From the NCBI GenBank assembly GCA_013041785.1, contig JABDRK010000332.1, positions 1 to 17,185 on the forward strand: 17,185 nt of DNA, given 5' to 3'. Position numbers and translations under genes: made by a program. The stretch is from Eudoraea sp. (GTDB lineage Bacteria > Bacteroidota > Bacteroidia > Flavobacteriales > Flavobacteriaceae). Positions 7,979-15,662 of this stretch are shown piece by piece. The notes below the pieces were generated by a model that was given only the letters and a program-made list of their open reading frames with translations, made no database searches and was not told the origin of the DNA. The first letter of the stretch is position 1. Every line of letters starts with the position of its first letter.

Positions 7979-8054
7979 ATTCGGGGTCGAATTGTTTTTG
8001 GCCCTGTTTTTTTGTCAGAAAGTGAATAGAAACTGAATTATTAAATAAAAACGT
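7899..8054 (+). promoter_or_regulatory. Structured leader region between rpsJ and rplC, candidate ribosomal-protein-responsive element
   Basis: This 156-base gap stands out in an operon whose other gaps are about 0-33 bases. Its first half is GC-rich with nested inverted repeats. GCCGTTTC (7911-7918) pairs with GAGACGGC (7924-7931) around a 5-base loop, 8 pairs with one G-U. GGACATGTCC (7932-7941) is a perfect palindrome. CCGTTT (7912-7917) can instead pair with AAACGG (7961-7966). A terminator-like hairpin follows at 7983-8013, then an A-rich unstructured run into the rplC ATG. No TAnnTTTG promoter is present. E. coli controls its S10 operon by L4 binding to a leader upstream of rpsJ; here the comparable position is directly upstream of rplC-rplD. 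That functional parallel is inference. Confidence 0.5.
7983..8013 (+). terminator. Terminator-like hairpin with U-tract inside the operon (candidate attenuator)
   Basis: GGGGTC (7983-7988) can pair with GGCCCT (8000-8005), six pairs including two G-U, around an 11-base loop. G8006 and seven T residues (8007-8013) follow, as in intrinsic terminators. The same GGGGTC is also the loop of a competing hairpin, AATTC (7978-7982) with GAATT (7989-7993), so the two folds exclude each other, as in attenuators. It lies 42 bases before rplC, so full termination would silence essential genes; partial or regulated termination is the sensible reading. The stem is modest and I computed no folding energy. 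Confidence 0.4.
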
Positions 8055-8672
8055 ATGTCTGGGTTAATTGGAAAGAAAATTGGCATGACCAGCATCTTTG
8101 ATGACAAAGGGAAAAACATTCCCTGTACCGTTATCGAAGCTGGACCATGTATCGTTACCCAAGTCAGAACCGAAGAGGTAGACGGGTATAATGCCCTTCA
8201 GCTCGGTTTCGATGACAAGGCAGAAAAACGTGCAAACAAGGCCGAAATGGGCCATGTTAAAAAGGCAGGTACTTCTCCCAAGAAAAAAGTCGTCGAGTTC
8301 CGTGATTTTGAAGGAGAGTATAAATTGGGAGACACCCTGGGTGTGGACCTTTTTATAGAAGGCGAATTTGTGGACGTAGCTGCCACCTCCAAAGGAAAAG
8401 GTTTCCAGGGAGTAGTAAAAAGACACGGTTTTGCCGGTGTCGGGCAGGCTACCCACGGACAACACAACCGTTTGAGAGCGCCGGGATCTATTGGTGCTGC
8501 ATCTTATCCGTCACGAGTCTTCAAAGGAATGAGGATGGCTGGCCGAATGGGTGGGGAAACGGTAAAAGTTCAAAACCTTAGGGTTGTAAAAGTAGTTCCG
8601 GAAAAGAACCTCCTTGTAGTAAAAGGTTGTGTTCCGGGTCATAAGAATGCGTACGTAACTATTGAGAAGTAA
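8055..8672 (+). CDS. rplC: 50S ribosomal protein L3 (uL3)
   Basis: L3 is one of the first proteins to bind 23S rRNA and reaches toward the peptidyl-transferase centre. The 205-residue product opens with [15 protein letters not shown] and holds [16 protein letters not shown] at 111-126, [15 protein letters not shown] and [13 protein letters not shown], all family hallmarks. Aligned with E. coli L3, residue 150 is Ser in place of the Gln that PrmB methylates there, so that modification cannot occur on this protein. It is the first gene after the 156-base leader, and its ATG is preceded by AAAAACGT, the same ACGTATG context as rpsL. Its stop overlaps the rplD start (TAATG at 8670-8674), implying translational coupling of L3 and L4. 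Confidence 0.99.
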   Translation: MSGLIGKKIGMTSIFDDKGKNIPCTVIEAGPCIVTQVRTEEVDGYNALQLGFDDKAEKRANKAEMGHVKKAGTSPKKKVVEFRDFEGEYKLGDTLGVDLFIEGEFVDVAATSKGKGFQGVVKRHGFAGVGQATHGQHNRLRAPGSIGAASYPSRVFKGMRMAGRMGGETVKVQNLRVVKVVPEKNLLVVKGCVPGHKNAYVTIEK

Positions 8673-9301
8673 TGAAGGTAGCCGTATTAGACATTAAAGG
8701 AAAAGATACAGGTCGGAAAGCAAACCTTTCAGATGCTGTTTACAAGATAGAGCCGAATGATCACGCCATCTATCTGGACGTAAAACAATACCTGGCCCAT
8801 CAAAGGCAGGGTACCCACAAGACCAAAGAACGAGCTGAGATCGTGGGAAGTACGCGCAAAATCAAGAAGCAAAAAGGTACAGGTACCGCCCGTGCGGGAA
8901 GTATCAAGTCTCCTATCTTTCGAGGTGGAGGCCGCATTTTTGGACCCAGACCCCGGGATTACGGGCAAAAGGTGAATAAAAATGTAAAGCGACTGGCGCG
9001 AAAATCCGCACTGAGTATCAAGCAGCAGGAGAAGGCGATTATGGTTGTTGAGGATTTCCAATTGGAAGCGCCTAAAACCAAAGATTTTAAGGACATCCTG
9101 AAGTCACTCGGGATTGAGAACAAAAAGTCACTCTTCGTCTTGGGCGATTCAAATAATAACGTATATTTGTCGTCGCGCAATTTGAAAGGTTCTGAAGTTA
9201 TAACCAACTCAGAATTAAGCACTTACAAAATATTGAATGCGAACAATATCGTGCTTCTTGAAGGTGCGCTGGAAGGAATTGAATCAAATTTAAATAAGTA
9301 A
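8672..9301 (+). CDS. rplD: 50S ribosomal protein L4 (uL4)
   Basis: L4 binds 23S rRNA early in assembly, and its extended loop lines the constriction of the exit tunnel near the macrolide site. The 209-residue product has the globular N-terminus [16 protein letters not shown], the tunnel loop around residues 45-100 with [17 protein letters not shown] (60-76) and [16 protein letters not shown], then a Rossmann-like C-terminal part including [17 protein letters not shown]. The start codon overlaps the rplC stop by one base, so it is probably read by reinitiation. In gamma-proteobacteria L4 represses its own operon at both transcription and translation; the structured rpsJ-rplC gap would be the obvious place to look for similar control here. 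The loop shows no visible insertion or deletion. Confidence 0.99.
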   Translation: MKVAVLDIKGKDTGRKANLSDAVYKIEPNDHAIYLDVKQYLAHQRQGTHKTKERAEIVGSTRKIKKQKGTGTARAGSIKSPIFRGGGRIFGPRPRDYGQKVNKNVKRLARKSALSIKQQEKAIMVVEDFQLEAPKTKDFKDILKSLGIENKKSLFVLGDSNNNVYLSSRNLKGSEVITNSELSTYKILNANNIVLLEGALEGIESNLNK

Positions 9302-9306
9302 GGACC

Positions 9307-9597
9307 ATGAGGGTGTTGATTAAACCGATCATTACGGAGAAGATGACCAGCGACAGCGAACTGTACAACCGGTACGGTTTCGTAGTGGATCCCAGGGCGA
9401 ATAAACTGCAGATCAAAGACGCAGTGGAAGAGACTTATGGGGTAGCGGTCAAGAAGGTCCGCACTATGAATTACGGTCCTACCCGAAAGACACGTTTTAC
9501 AAAAACCGGCGTTCAGCAAGGCAAAACAAATGCCTTTAAGAAAGCTATAGTAGACGTGGAAGAAGGGGATATAATTGATTTTTACAGTAATCTATAA
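9307..9597 (+). CDS. rplW: 50S ribosomal protein L23 (uL23)
   Basis: L23 lies at the polypeptide exit and is the docking site for trigger factor and SRP. The 96-residue product starts MRVLIKPIITEKMTSDSE; Glu11 in ITEKMT aligns with the chaperone-contacting Glu18 of E. coli L23. NKLQIKDAVEETYGVAVKKV at 32-51 and the following VRTMNYGP are typical family strands, and a basic loop (PTRKTRFTKTG) reaches the rRNA. The final DIIDFYSNL replaces the usual DFV ending. It lies 5 bases after rplD. The ATG is preceded by AGGACC, a purine-rich GGA only a few bases upstream and too close for a standard Shine-Dalgarno; the same GGACC precedes rpmC. Confidence 0.98.
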   Translation: MRVLIKPIITEKMTSDSELYNRYGFVVDPRANKLQIKDAVEETYGVAVKKVRTMNYGPTRKTRFTKTGVQQGKTNAFKKAIVDVEEGDIIDFYSNL

Positions 9598-9606
9598 AGA
9601 CGCGAG

Positions 9607-10431
9607 ATGTCAGTTAGAAAATTAAAACCGATTACTCCCGGGCAGCGTTTTAAAGTAGTAAACGGATTTGACGCGCTTACTACTGATAAGCCGGAGAAAA
9701 GCTTGCTTGCTCCGAAAAAAAGAACGGGAGGTAGAAACCGTCAAGGTAAAATGACTACTCGTCACAGAGGTGGGGGTCATAAGAGGAGGTATCGTATTAT
9801 CGACTTCAAGCGAGACAAGCAGGATGTAAAGGCTGAGGTGAAGTCCATTCAATACGATCCCAACCGATCGGCTTTCATCGCCCTTGTGGAATATACGGAT
9901 GGGGAGAAGCGGTACATCATTGCCCAAAATGGTTTAAAAGTTGGGCAAAAAATCGTTTCAGGAAACAAGGTGGCTCCGGAAATCGGAAATGCCATGCCTT
10001 TAAGTGATATTCCTTTAGGAACGATTATTTCCTGTATTGAACTTCGACCCGGACAGGGCGGGGTATTGGCCAGAAGTGCCGGTACTTTTGCCCAGTTAAT
10101 GGCACGAGAAGGGAAGTACGCCACTATTAAATTACCTTCTGGGGAAACCCGTTTGGTATTGGCAAATTGCCTGGCTACCGTTGGTGCAGTTTCGAATTCG
10201 GACCATCAGCTCATTGTGTCAGGTAAGGCAGGAAGAAGTCGTTGGTTAGGAAGAAGGCCAAGAACACGTCCGGTTGCTATGAACCCTGTAGATCACCCGA
10301 TGGGTGGTGGAGAAGGGCGAGCCTCCGGAGGACACCCAAGGTCTAAAAACGGTATCCCTGCTAAAGGATACAGAACCCGTTCCAGGACCAAGGATTCGAA
10401 TCGATATATAATTGAACGCAGAAAGAAATAA
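9607..10431 (+). CDS. rplB: 50S ribosomal protein L2 (uL2)
   Basis: L2 is a primary 23S-binding protein needed for subunit association and for peptidyl transferase. The 274-residue product has N-terminal [18 protein letters not shown] (52-69), the SH3-like and OB-like core, [20 protein letters not shown] (146-165), and the conserved C-terminal [14 protein letters not shown] (225-238). His230 corresponds to the essential His229 of E. coli. The second His of the usual DHPHGGGEG is Met here (Met232). It lies 9 bases after rplW and 13 before rpsS, the normal S10-cluster order. The start has only GCGAG upstream, with no clear ribosome-binding site. Confidence 0.99.
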   Translation: MSVRKLKPITPGQRFKVVNGFDALTTDKPEKSLLAPKKRTGGRNRQGKMTTRHRGGGHKRRYRIIDFKRDKQDVKAEVKSIQYDPNRSAFIALVEYTDGEKRYIIAQNGLKVGQKIVSGNKVAPEIGNAMPLSDIPLGTIISCIELRPGQGGVLARSAGTFAQLMAREGKYATIKLPSGETRLVLANCLATVGAVSNSDHQLIVSGKAGRSRWLGRRPRTRPVAMNPVDHPMGGGEGRASGGHPRSKNGIPAKGYRTRSRTKDSNRYIIERRKK

Positions 10432-10444
10432 ATAGTAGACAATA

Positions 10445-10723
10445 ATGGCACGTTCCTTAAAAAAAGGACCTTACGTTCACTACAGTCTGGAAAAGAAAGT
10501 CCAGCAAAACATAGAATCCGGTAAGAAGTCCGTAATTAAAACCTGGTCAAGAGCCTCAATGATCACTCCTGATTTCGTGGGCCAGACCATCGCGGTGCAT
10601 AACGGGAAGCAATTTGTTCCCGTCTACGTTACGGAAAATATGGTAGGCCACAAACTGGGAGAGTTTTCTCCAACCCGCTCTTTCCGCGGGCATTCTGGGG
10701 CTAAGAACAAAGGCATAAAGTAA
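10445..10723 (+). CDS. rpsS: 30S ribosomal protein S19 (uS19)
   Basis: S19 forms a complex with S13 in the 30S head and contacts the A-site tRNA and the 50S subunit. The 92-residue product has [19 protein letters not shown] at the start, [19 protein letters not shown] at about 31-49, and the signature [19 protein letters not shown] near the C-terminus, all in the expected order. Length matches the family. It is the fifth gene after the rpsJ-rplC gap, placed between rplB and rplV as in nearly all bacteria. The leader AAATAGTACAATA-type A-rich context before ATG contains no Shine-Dalgarno sequence. No unusual substitutions were noticed. Confidence 0.99.
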   Translation: MARSLKKGPYVHYSLEKKVQQNIESGKKSVIKTWSRASMITPDFVGQTIAVHNGKQFVPVYVTENMVGHKLGEFSPTRSFRGHSGAKNKGIK

Positions 10724-10730
10724 GTAAGCT

Positions 10731-11138
10731 ATGGGAGTACGAAAAAGACAAATGGCCGAAAGGTTAAAGGAGGAGAAGGCAAAGTTGGCCTTCGCCAAGC
10801 TTAACAATTGTCCCACATCACCCCGAAAAATGAGGCTTGTAGCTGATTTGGTTCGTGGTGAGGGCGTAGAAAAGGCATTGGCTATCCTTAGGTTCAACCA
10901 AAAGGAAGCTTCCAAAAGATTGGAAAAGCTCTTATTATCTGCACTGGCTAACTGGCAGGCCAAAAATGAAGATGCCGATATTGAAAGCGCAGATCTCTTT
11001 ATAAAGGAAATCAAGGTAGACAGCGCACGAATGTTAAAAAGGCTAAGACCTGCACCTCAGGGAAGAGCACACAGAATCAGAAAACGTTCCAACCATGTAA
11101 CCTTGGTATTAGGAGCAAGAAATAACGCAGTAAGCTAG
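10731..11138 (+). CDS. rplV: 50S ribosomal protein L22 (uL22)
   Basis: L22 contacts all domains of 23S rRNA, and its long beta-hairpin lines the exit tunnel opposite L4. The 135-residue product is longer than the roughly 110 residues of E. coli because of an N-terminal basic extension of about 20 residues, [18 protein letters not shown], common in this phylum. The core starts at [20 protein letters not shown] (24-43). The hairpin and C-terminal strand are at about 98-127, with [20 protein letters not shown] and then NHVTLVL. The extension is supported as real because the next ATG (Met8) lies inside it and no good later start exists. It is 7 bases after rpsS and 8 before rpsC. Confidence 0.98.
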   Translation: MGVRKRQMAERLKEEKAKLAFAKLNNCPTSPRKMRLVADLVRGEGVEKALAILRFNQKEASKRLEKLLLSALANWQAKNEDADIESADLFIKEIKVDSARMLKRLRPAPQGRAHRIRKRSNHVTLVLGARNNAVS

Positions 11139-11146
11139 CGAGAAAT

Positions 11147-11857
11147 ATGGGACAAAAGACGAATCCAATAGGAAACAGGCTAGGGATCATCAGGGGATGG
11201 GAATCGAACTGGTATGGCGGAAACGACTACGGTGACAAACTTGCCGAAGACGACAAGATCCGAAAATACATCAATGCCCGTCTGGCCAAAGCCAGTGTTT
11301 CCAGAGTGATCATTGAGCGTACACTTAAACTTATTACGGTAACCATTACCACTGCCCGACCTGGGATCATCATTGGTAAGGGAGGCCAGGAAGTGGATAA
11401 GTTGAAAGAGGAGCTTAAAAAGATCACCGACAAGGAAGTTCAGATTAATATTTTTGAAATAAAAAGGCCAGAGCTGGATGCGAAACTTGTTGCTGCCAGT
11501 GTAGCCCGTCAGATTGAAAATCGTATTTCCTTCCGTAGGGCCATCAAGATGGCTATCGCTGCTGCGATGCGAATGAATGCCGAAGGAATAAAAATTCAAA
11601 TTGCAGGACGTTTGAACGGCGCTGAGATGGCGCGTACGGAATCTTACAAGGATGGAAGAATACCATTGTCTACCTTCCGTGCCGATATCGACTATGCCCT
11701 CGAAGAAGCGCATACTACTTACGGTCGCCTTGGGATCAAGGTATGGATCATGAAAGGTGAGGTCTATGGTAAGCGCGAACTTTCCCCGCTGGTTGGCATG
11801 TCCAAAGGACAGGGAAAAGGCAAGCCCGACGCCAGGAAAAAACGTCGTAGAAAATAA
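11147..11857 (+). CDS. rpsC: 30S ribosomal protein S3 (uS3)
   Basis: S3 sits at the mRNA entry pore of the 30S subunit and takes part in mRNA unwinding. The 236-residue product starts [18 protein letters not shown]. The KH-2 domain contains [15 protein letters not shown] (72-86) with its GKGG loop at 77-80. The entry-tunnel basic residues SFRRAIK (128-134) keep Arg130, Arg131 and Lys134, matching the helicase residues Arg131, Arg132 and Lys135 of E. coli. The C-terminal domain has [12 protein letters not shown] and [20 protein letters not shown] highly basic tail ([11 protein letters not shown]) ends the protein. It is 8 bases after rplV and 17 before rplP. Confidence 0.99.
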   Translation: MGQKTNPIGNRLGIIRGWESNWYGGNDYGDKLAEDDKIRKYINARLAKASVSRVIIERTLKLITVTITTARPGIIIGKGGQEVDKLKEELKKITDKEVQINIFEIKRPELDAKLVAASVARQIENRISFRRAIKMAIAAAMRMNAEGIKIQIAGRLNGAEMARTESYKDGRIPLSTFRADIDYALEEAHTTYGRLGIKVWIMKGEVYGKRELSPLVGMSKGQGKGKPDARKKRRRK

Positions 11858-11874
11858 GATTTAAGTAGAAGCAA

Positions 11875-12297
11875 ATGTTACAGCCAAAAAGAACAAAATA
11901 CCGCAAGGCACAGAAAGGCCGGATGAAGGGAAATTCCCAGAGGGGGCACCAGCTTTCAAACGGAATGTTCGGAATTAAATCTTTGGATTCCAACTTCATC
12001 ACTTCGCGGCAAATAGAGGCAGCTCGTGTAGCCGCGACACGTTACATGAAGCGCCAGGGACAATTGTGGATCAAGATCTTCCCGGACAAACCCATTACCA
12101 AAAAACCGCTTGAAGTACGGATGGGTAAAGGGAAAGGAGCACCGGAATATTGGGTGGCGGTTGTAAAACCAGGCCGTGTTATGTTTGAAGTAGGTGGAGT
12201 GCCTATGGACATAGCTAAGGAAGCCCTCAGACTGGCTGCTCAGAAATTACCGGTGAAAACAAAATTTATTGTAGCTCGGGATTACGAAGCTGCATAA
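11875..12297 (+). CDS. rplP: 50S ribosomal protein L16 (uL16)
   Basis: L16 organises the A-site architecture of the 50S subunit and helps place aminoacyl-tRNA. The 140-residue product begins [20 protein letters not shown], and holds [39 protein letters not shown] and [20 protein letters not shown]. Arg82 in VRMGKGKG matches the Arg81 that is hydroxylated by the oxygenase YcfD in E. coli; whether this organism does so cannot be told. The ending [10 protein letters not shown] is usual in the family apart from the last few residues. It lies 17 bases after rpsC in an A-rich leader (GTAGAAGCAA) with no clear ribosome-binding site. Confidence 0.99.
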   Translation: MLQPKRTKYRKAQKGRMKGNSQRGHQLSNGMFGIKSLDSNFITSRQIEAARVAATRYMKRQGQLWIKIFPDKPITKKPLEVRMGKGKGAPEYWVAVVKPGRVMFEVGGVPMDIAKEALRLAAQKLPVKTKFIVARDYEAA

Positions 12298-12312
12298 AAA
12301 AGAAAAAGGACC

Positions 12313-12504
12313 ATGAAACAGTCTGAAGTAAAAGAAATGTCCGTTGAGGAACTACAAGAAAAAATAGCTGCTTTTAAAAAGCAGCATGCCGACTTAAAAA
12401 TGGCGCATTCGGTGACACCATTGGAGAATCCGCTGCTCATTAGAAATGCGAGAAGAAACGTGGCAAGATTGGCAACTGAATTAACAAAAAGGGAAAACCA
12501 ATAA
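12313..12504 (+). CDS. rpmC: 50S ribosomal protein L29 (uL29)
   Basis: L29 is a small helical-hairpin protein at the exit-tunnel rim beside L23, near the chaperone-docking area. The 63-residue product has the first helix [20 protein letters not shown], the middle [20 protein letters not shown] and the second helix [16 protein letters not shown], matching family length and pattern. It begins with AAAAGGACC before ATG, the same GGACC as rplW. Its stop (TAA at 12502-12504) is followed by TG, creating an out-of-frame ATG that reads only ten codons and that I disregard. rpsQ starts 13 bases downstream. Confidence 0.97.
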   Translation: MKQSEVKEMSVEELQEKIAAFKKQHADLKMAHSVTPLENPLLIRNARRNVARLATELTKRENQ

Positions 12505-12517
12505 TGGGTTCTGCTTT

Positions 12518-12775
12518 ATGGAAAAAAGAAATTTAAGAAAAGAAAGGATAGGCGTTGTTACCAGCAACAGAATGGAGAAATCCATTGTGGTTGCGGAAGT
12601 AAAGCGGGTGAAGCACCCTATGTATGGAAAGTTCGTATTGCGGACTAAGAAATACGTAGCGCACGATGAGCAAAACGATTGTAATATTGGCGATACTGTG
12701 CGGATCATGGAAACCCGCCCCTTGAGCAAAACCAAATGTTGGAGGTTAGTTGAAGTCCTAGAAAGAGCGAAATAA
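12518..12775 (+). CDS. rpsQ: 30S ribosomal protein S17 (uS17)
   Basis: S17 is an OB-fold primary 16S rRNA-binding protein needed for early assembly of the 30S body. The 85-residue product begins [19 protein letters not shown], followed by [20 protein letters not shown] and the loop [19 protein letters not shown]. The C-terminal family signature is [20 protein letters not shown]. Length is normal. It follows rpmC by 13 bases (GGTTCTGCTTT before ATG, with no purine-rich site), and its stop is separated from the rplN ATG by a single base, implying coupled translation with L14. No odd residues were noticed. Confidence 0.98.
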   Translation: MEKRNLRKERIGVVTSNRMEKSIVVAEVKRVKHPMYGKFVLRTKKYVAHDEQNDCNIGDTVRIMETRPLSKTKCWRLVEVLERAK

Positions 12776-12776
12776 A

Positions 12777-13145
12777 ATGGTACAACAAGAGTCTAAATTA
12801 AAAGTTGCGGATAATACGGGGGCAAAAGAAGTTTTGACCATCCGGGTTTTAGGAGGTACTAAAAGAAGGTACGCATCCGTAGGGGACAAGATCGTGGTAA
12901 CGGTTAAGGAAGCTACACCCAATGGGAGTATAAAGAAAGGTGCCGTCTCTACAGCAGTGGTAGTACGGACCATAAAAGAGGTGCGCAGACCAGACGGTTC
13001 TTATATCCGATTTGACGATAATGCTTGCGTACTGTTAAGTCCGACAGGTGAAATGCGTGGAACACGTGTTTTCGGGCCTGTAGCCCGGGAATTGCGGGAG
13101 AAACAATTTATGAAGATTGTATCACTGGCCCCTGAGGTACTTTAA
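12777..13145 (+). CDS. rplN: 50S ribosomal protein L14 (uL14)
   Basis: L14 lies on the 50S face that contacts 16S rRNA (bridges B5 and B8) and is the docking site of silencing factor RsfS. The 122-residue product, exactly the typical family length, begins [20 protein letters not shown] and includes [39 protein letters not shown], and the C-terminal [20 protein letters not shown] followed by IVSLAPEVL. The start is read as the ATG one base after the rpsQ stop (TAAAATG). rplX follows after 10 bases. This gene opens the portion equivalent to the E. coli spc operon, but no promoter or long gap separates it here from the S10 portion. Confidence 0.99.
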   Translation: MVQQESKLKVADNTGAKEVLTIRVLGGTKRRYASVGDKIVVTVKEATPNGSIKKGAVSTAVVVRTIKEVRRPDGSYIRFDDNACVLLSPTGEMRGTRVFGPVARELREKQFMKIVSLAPEVL

Positions 13146-13155
13146 AGTATAGAAA

Positions 13156-13467
13156 ATGAAACTAAGAATCAAAGCAGGAGATACCGTTAGGGTAATAACC
13201 GGAGACCATAAAGGTAGCGAAGGTAAAGTACTGAGGGTAGACCGGGAAAAGAACAAGGCCATTGTGGAAGGCGTAAACGAGGTTTCCAAGCATGAGAAAC
13301 CAAGTGCTCAGAACCCACAGGGCGGTATAGTTAAGAAAGAAGCACCTATCCATGTGTCGAACCTGGCGCTGATTGACAGCAAGAGCGGGGAAACTACCCG
13401 GGTAGGATTTGAAATCAGGGATGGAAAGAAAGTAAGATTTTCCAAGAAATCCAATGAAGTAATTTAA
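13156..13467 (+). CDS. rplX: 50S ribosomal protein L24 (uL24)
   Basis: L24 is an assembly-initiator protein that binds the 5' region of 23S rRNA and sits near the tunnel exit. The 103-residue product has the KOW motif near its N-terminus ([20 protein letters not shown], about 6-25) followed by [18 protein letters not shown]. Then come [20 protein letters not shown] and HVSNLALID, the standard L24 segments, and the C-terminal [18 protein letters not shown]. In E. coli S8 represses the spc operon by binding near the rplX-rplE junction; that junction is only 2 bases here, and I could not pick out an S8-binding-like helix by eye. Leader AAAGTATAGAAA has no Shine-Dalgarno. Confidence 0.98.
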   Translation: MKLRIKAGDTVRVITGDHKGSEGKVLRVDREKNKAIVEGVNEVSKHEKPSAQNPQGGIVKKEAPIHVSNLALIDSKSGETTRVGFEIRDGKKVRFSKKSNEVI

Positions 13468-13469
13468 TT

Positions 13470-14021
13470 ATGGCTTACGTTCCAAGATTAAAGAAAGAAT
13501 ATCAGGAGCGTGTGATAAACGCGCTAAAAGAGGAGTTCGGATACAACAACGTTATGCAGGTTCCCAAACTCAAAAAAATTGTTTTGAGCAGGGGAGTCGG
13601 AGCTGCGGTAGCCGATAAAAAACTGATTGATCATGCGGTTGATGAACTGACCATGATCAGCGGGCAAAGGGCTGTGTCCACAATCTCCAAGAAGGATGTG
13701 GCTGCCTTTAAACTCCGAAAGGGAATGCCCATTGGGGCCAAGGTTACCCTCAGAGGCGAGAAAATGTATGAATTTCTCGACAGGTTGGTTACCACAGCAC
13801 TTCCCAGGGTACGTGATTTCCAGGGGATTCGTGCAACAGGATTTGATGGCCGCGGCAATTATAACCTGGGTGTAACGGAACAAATCATATTTCCGGAAAT
13901 CAATATAGACAAGATCAACCGGATCAACGGAATGGACATTACGTTCGTGACTTCCGCGGAGACGGATAAGGAAGCAAAATCACTTTTATCAGAATTGGGA
14001 CTTCCCTTCAAAAAGAATTAG
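13470..14021 (+). CDS. rplE: 50S ribosomal protein L5 (uL5)
   Basis: L5 binds 5S rRNA and, with L18, anchors it in the central protuberance, touching the P-site tRNA. The 183-residue product has the start [39 protein letters not shown], the family signature [20 protein letters not shown], and [20 protein letters not shown]. It continues with [20 protein letters not shown] and ends [12 protein letters not shown]. Length is normal for the family. It is 2 bases after rplX and 1 base before rpsN, so translation of L24, L5 and S14 is likely coupled. Confidence 0.99.
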   Translation: MAYVPRLKKEYQERVINALKEEFGYNNVMQVPKLKKIVLSRGVGAAVADKKLIDHAVDELTMISGQRAVSTISKKDVAAFKLRKGMPIGAKVTLRGEKMYEFLDRLVTTALPRVRDFQGIRATGFDGRGNYNLGVTEQIIFPEINIDKINRINGMDITFVTSAETDKEAKSLLSELGLPFKKN

Positions 14022-14022
14022 T

Positions 14023-14292
14023 ATGGCTAAAGAATCTATGAAAGCCCGTGAAAGAAAAAGGGCAAAAATGGTTGCAAAATACGCTGCAAAACGCAAGGCG
14101 TTGAAGGAAGCCGGAGATTATGAGGCGCTGCAAAAGCTCCCTAAGAATGCATCTCCCGTTCGTATGCACAACCGTTGCAAATTAACCGGAAGGCCTAAGG
14201 GGTATATGAGAACTTTTGGAATCTCCAGGGTTACTTTTCGGGAAATGGCCAACAAGGGATTGATCCCGGGAGTCAAAAAAGCAAGTTGGTAA
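14023..14292 (+). CDS. rpsN: 30S ribosomal protein S14, zinc-independent type (uS14)
   Basis: S14 is a late-assembling 30S head protein next to S3 and S10. The 89-residue product begins [20 protein letters not shown] and holds [40 protein letters not shown] and the terminal VKKASW. It has one Cys only (in HNRCKLTG) and therefore lacks the paired CxxC zinc ribbon; it is the long, C-minus form, not the roughly 61-residue zinc form. It starts one base after the rplE stop (TAGTATG). The rpsH ATG follows after 20 bases. Confidence 0.99.
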   Translation: MAKESMKARERKRAKMVAKYAAKRKALKEAGDYEALQKLPKNASPVRMHNRCKLTGRPKGYMRTFGISRVTFREMANKGLIPGVKKASW

Positions 14293-14312
14293 ACGCAATA
14301 AAAAGGGAAAAG

Positions 14313-14711
14313 ATGTTAACAGATCCGATAGCAGATTATCTGACTAGATTAAGAAATGCCAATAAGGCCGGGCACAGGGTAGTGGAAATCCCTGGGTCTA
14401 ACCTCAAAAGAGAAATGACCAAGATCTTGTTTGATCAGGGGTATATTTTGAGTTACAAATTTGAGGATGACAAGGTGCAGGGAACAATCAAAATTGCGCT
14501 TAAATACAACAAGTTTACCAAGGAGCCTGTAATCCGCAAGATCAAGCGTATTAGTAAACCTGGATTGCGTAAATACGCCTCATCTAACGAGATGCCCCGG
14601 GTACTAAACGGACTTGGGATTGCCATTGTGTCTACTTCTCATGGGGTGATGACCAGCAAGCAGGCTGAAAATGAAAATGTGGGCGGAGAAGTTCTTTGCT
14701 ACGTTTATTAA
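14313..14711 (+). CDS. rpsH: 30S ribosomal protein S8 (uS8)
   Basis: S8 binds the central domain of 16S rRNA and organises the 30S platform; in E. coli it is also the spc-operon repressor. From the ATG at 14313 the product has 132 residues, the usual length, starting MLTDPIADYLTRLRNANKAG and containing VVEIPGSNLKREMTKILFDQ, a KY-rich central segment, and the C-terminal signature GIAIVSTSHGVMTSKQAENE followed by VGGEVLCYVY. An in-frame TTG at 14286 would add nine residues but overlaps the end of rpsN and gives no family-like sequence, so I reject it. A purine run AAAAAGGGAAAAG lies just before the ATG. rplF follows after 33 bases, the second-longest gap in the operon. Confidence 0.98.
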   Translation: MLTDPIADYLTRLRNANKAGHRVVEIPGSNLKREMTKILFDQGYILSYKFEDDKVQGTIKIALKYNKFTKEPVIRKIKRISKPGLRKYASSNEMPRVLNGLGIAIVSTSHGVMTSKQAENENVGGEVLCYVY

Positions 14712-14744
14712 TACAGGAGTTTTAGAGATCTAAAGAATAGGAAA

Positions 14745-15287
14745 ATGTCAAGAATAGGTAATAACCCGATCAATATCCCTGAAGGAACCCAGGTGGAAGT
14801 CAAGGATAATGTGATCAACGTCAAAGGAAAACTGGGGGAGCTCAGCCAAAAATTCGACGAGGTGGAGATCAAGGTGGAAGAAGGACAGGTTTTCGTTACC
14901 CGGCCGTCTGACTCCAAGATCCATAAGGCCAAGCATGGTCTTTACCGATCCTTGGTCGATAATATGATACAGGGAGTCTCTCAGGGATGGACCAAAGAAC
15001 TGGAACTCGTTGGGGTGGGATATCGTGCCAGCAACCAGGGACAGAAACTGGACCTTGCACTGGGCTTTTCTCACAACATTGTATTGAATCTGGCTCCTGA
15101 GATTAAAGTGGAAACCATTTCCGAAAAAGGAAAAAATCCGATTATAAAATTATCTTCTCACGACAAGCAATTGGTTGGCCAGGTGGCTGCCAAGATCCGT
15201 TCCTTCCGTAAGCCTGAGCCTTATAAAGGAAAAGGAATCAAGTTTGTTGGAGAACAACTGAGAAGAAAAGCTGGTAAATCAGCATAA
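14745..15287 (+). CDS. rplF: 50S ribosomal protein L6 (uL6)
   Basis: L6 sits at the base of the L7/L12 stalk near the GTPase-associated centre and the sarcin-ricin loop. The 180-residue product begins [20 protein letters not shown], with two tandem L6 folds. The first holds [13 protein letters not shown], the second contains [20 protein letters not shown] and later the conserved [20 protein letters not shown], and the protein ends LRRKAGKSA. Length and motifs match the family fully. The 33-base leader (including CAGGAGTTTTAGAG) has a GGAG about 28 bases before the ATG, too distant to act as a normal ribosome-binding site. Confidence 0.99.
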   Translation: MSRIGNNPINIPEGTQVEVKDNVINVKGKLGELSQKFDEVEIKVEEGQVFVTRPSDSKIHKAKHGLYRSLVDNMIQGVSQGWTKELELVGVGYRASNQGQKLDLALGFSHNIVLNLAPEIKVETISEKGKNPIIKLSSHDKQLVGQVAAKIRSFRKPEPYKGKGIKFVGEQLRRKAGKSA

Positions 15288-15297
15288 CAGTACGACT

Positions 15298-15654
15298 ATG
15301 GGATTGTCAAAAACGCAAAGAAAACAACGGATACGAAGAAGAATCAGAAAGGTATCTTTTGGTACCCCTGAAAGACCCAGGCTATCTGTTTACAGAAGTA
15401 ATAAAGAGATCTACGCCCAGGTTATTGACGACATCAGTGGTAAAACACTGGTTGCCGCTTCCTCCAGGGATAAAGGACTTATTGATGCTAAAGGCACCAA
15501 ATCCGAGATTGCCCAAGAAGTAGGTAAGGTTTTGGCACAGAAAGCGGCCAAGGCTGGTATTGAAAAAGTGGCATTCGACCGCGGAGGTAATCTGTATCAC
15601 GGAAGAGTTAAATCATTGGCTGAAGGTGCCCGTGAAGGGGGATTAAAATTTTAA
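15298..15654 (+). CDS. rplR: 50S ribosomal protein L18 (uL18)
   Basis: L18 binds 5S rRNA together with L5 and helps dock it in the central protuberance. The 118-residue product begins with a very basic stretch, [20 protein letters not shown], then [40 protein letters not shown], a helical mid-part [20 protein letters not shown], and the C-terminal [20 protein letters not shown] followed by EGGLKF. These are the standard family signatures in order. It lies 10 bases after rplF and only a few bases before rpsE. No unusual feature was noticed. Confidence 0.99.
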   Translation: MGLSKTQRKQRIRRRIRKVSFGTPERPRLSVYRSNKEIYAQVIDDISGKTLVAASSRDKGLIDAKGTKSEIAQEVGKVLAQKAAKAGIEKVAFDRGGNLYHGRVKSLAEGAREGGLKF

Positions 15655-15662
15655 TTGTGAGT

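Noticed and set aside
12504..12536. Ten-codon frame opening at TAATG after rpmC
   Set aside because: Very short, out of frame with rpsQ and overlapping its start; no composition bias. It serves as a caution for reading the TAATG after rpsJ.
14286..14312. TTG start extending rpsH by nine codons
   Set aside because: It overlaps the last codons of rpsN, and the added residues do not fit S8, while the ATG at 14313 gives the usual 132 residues.
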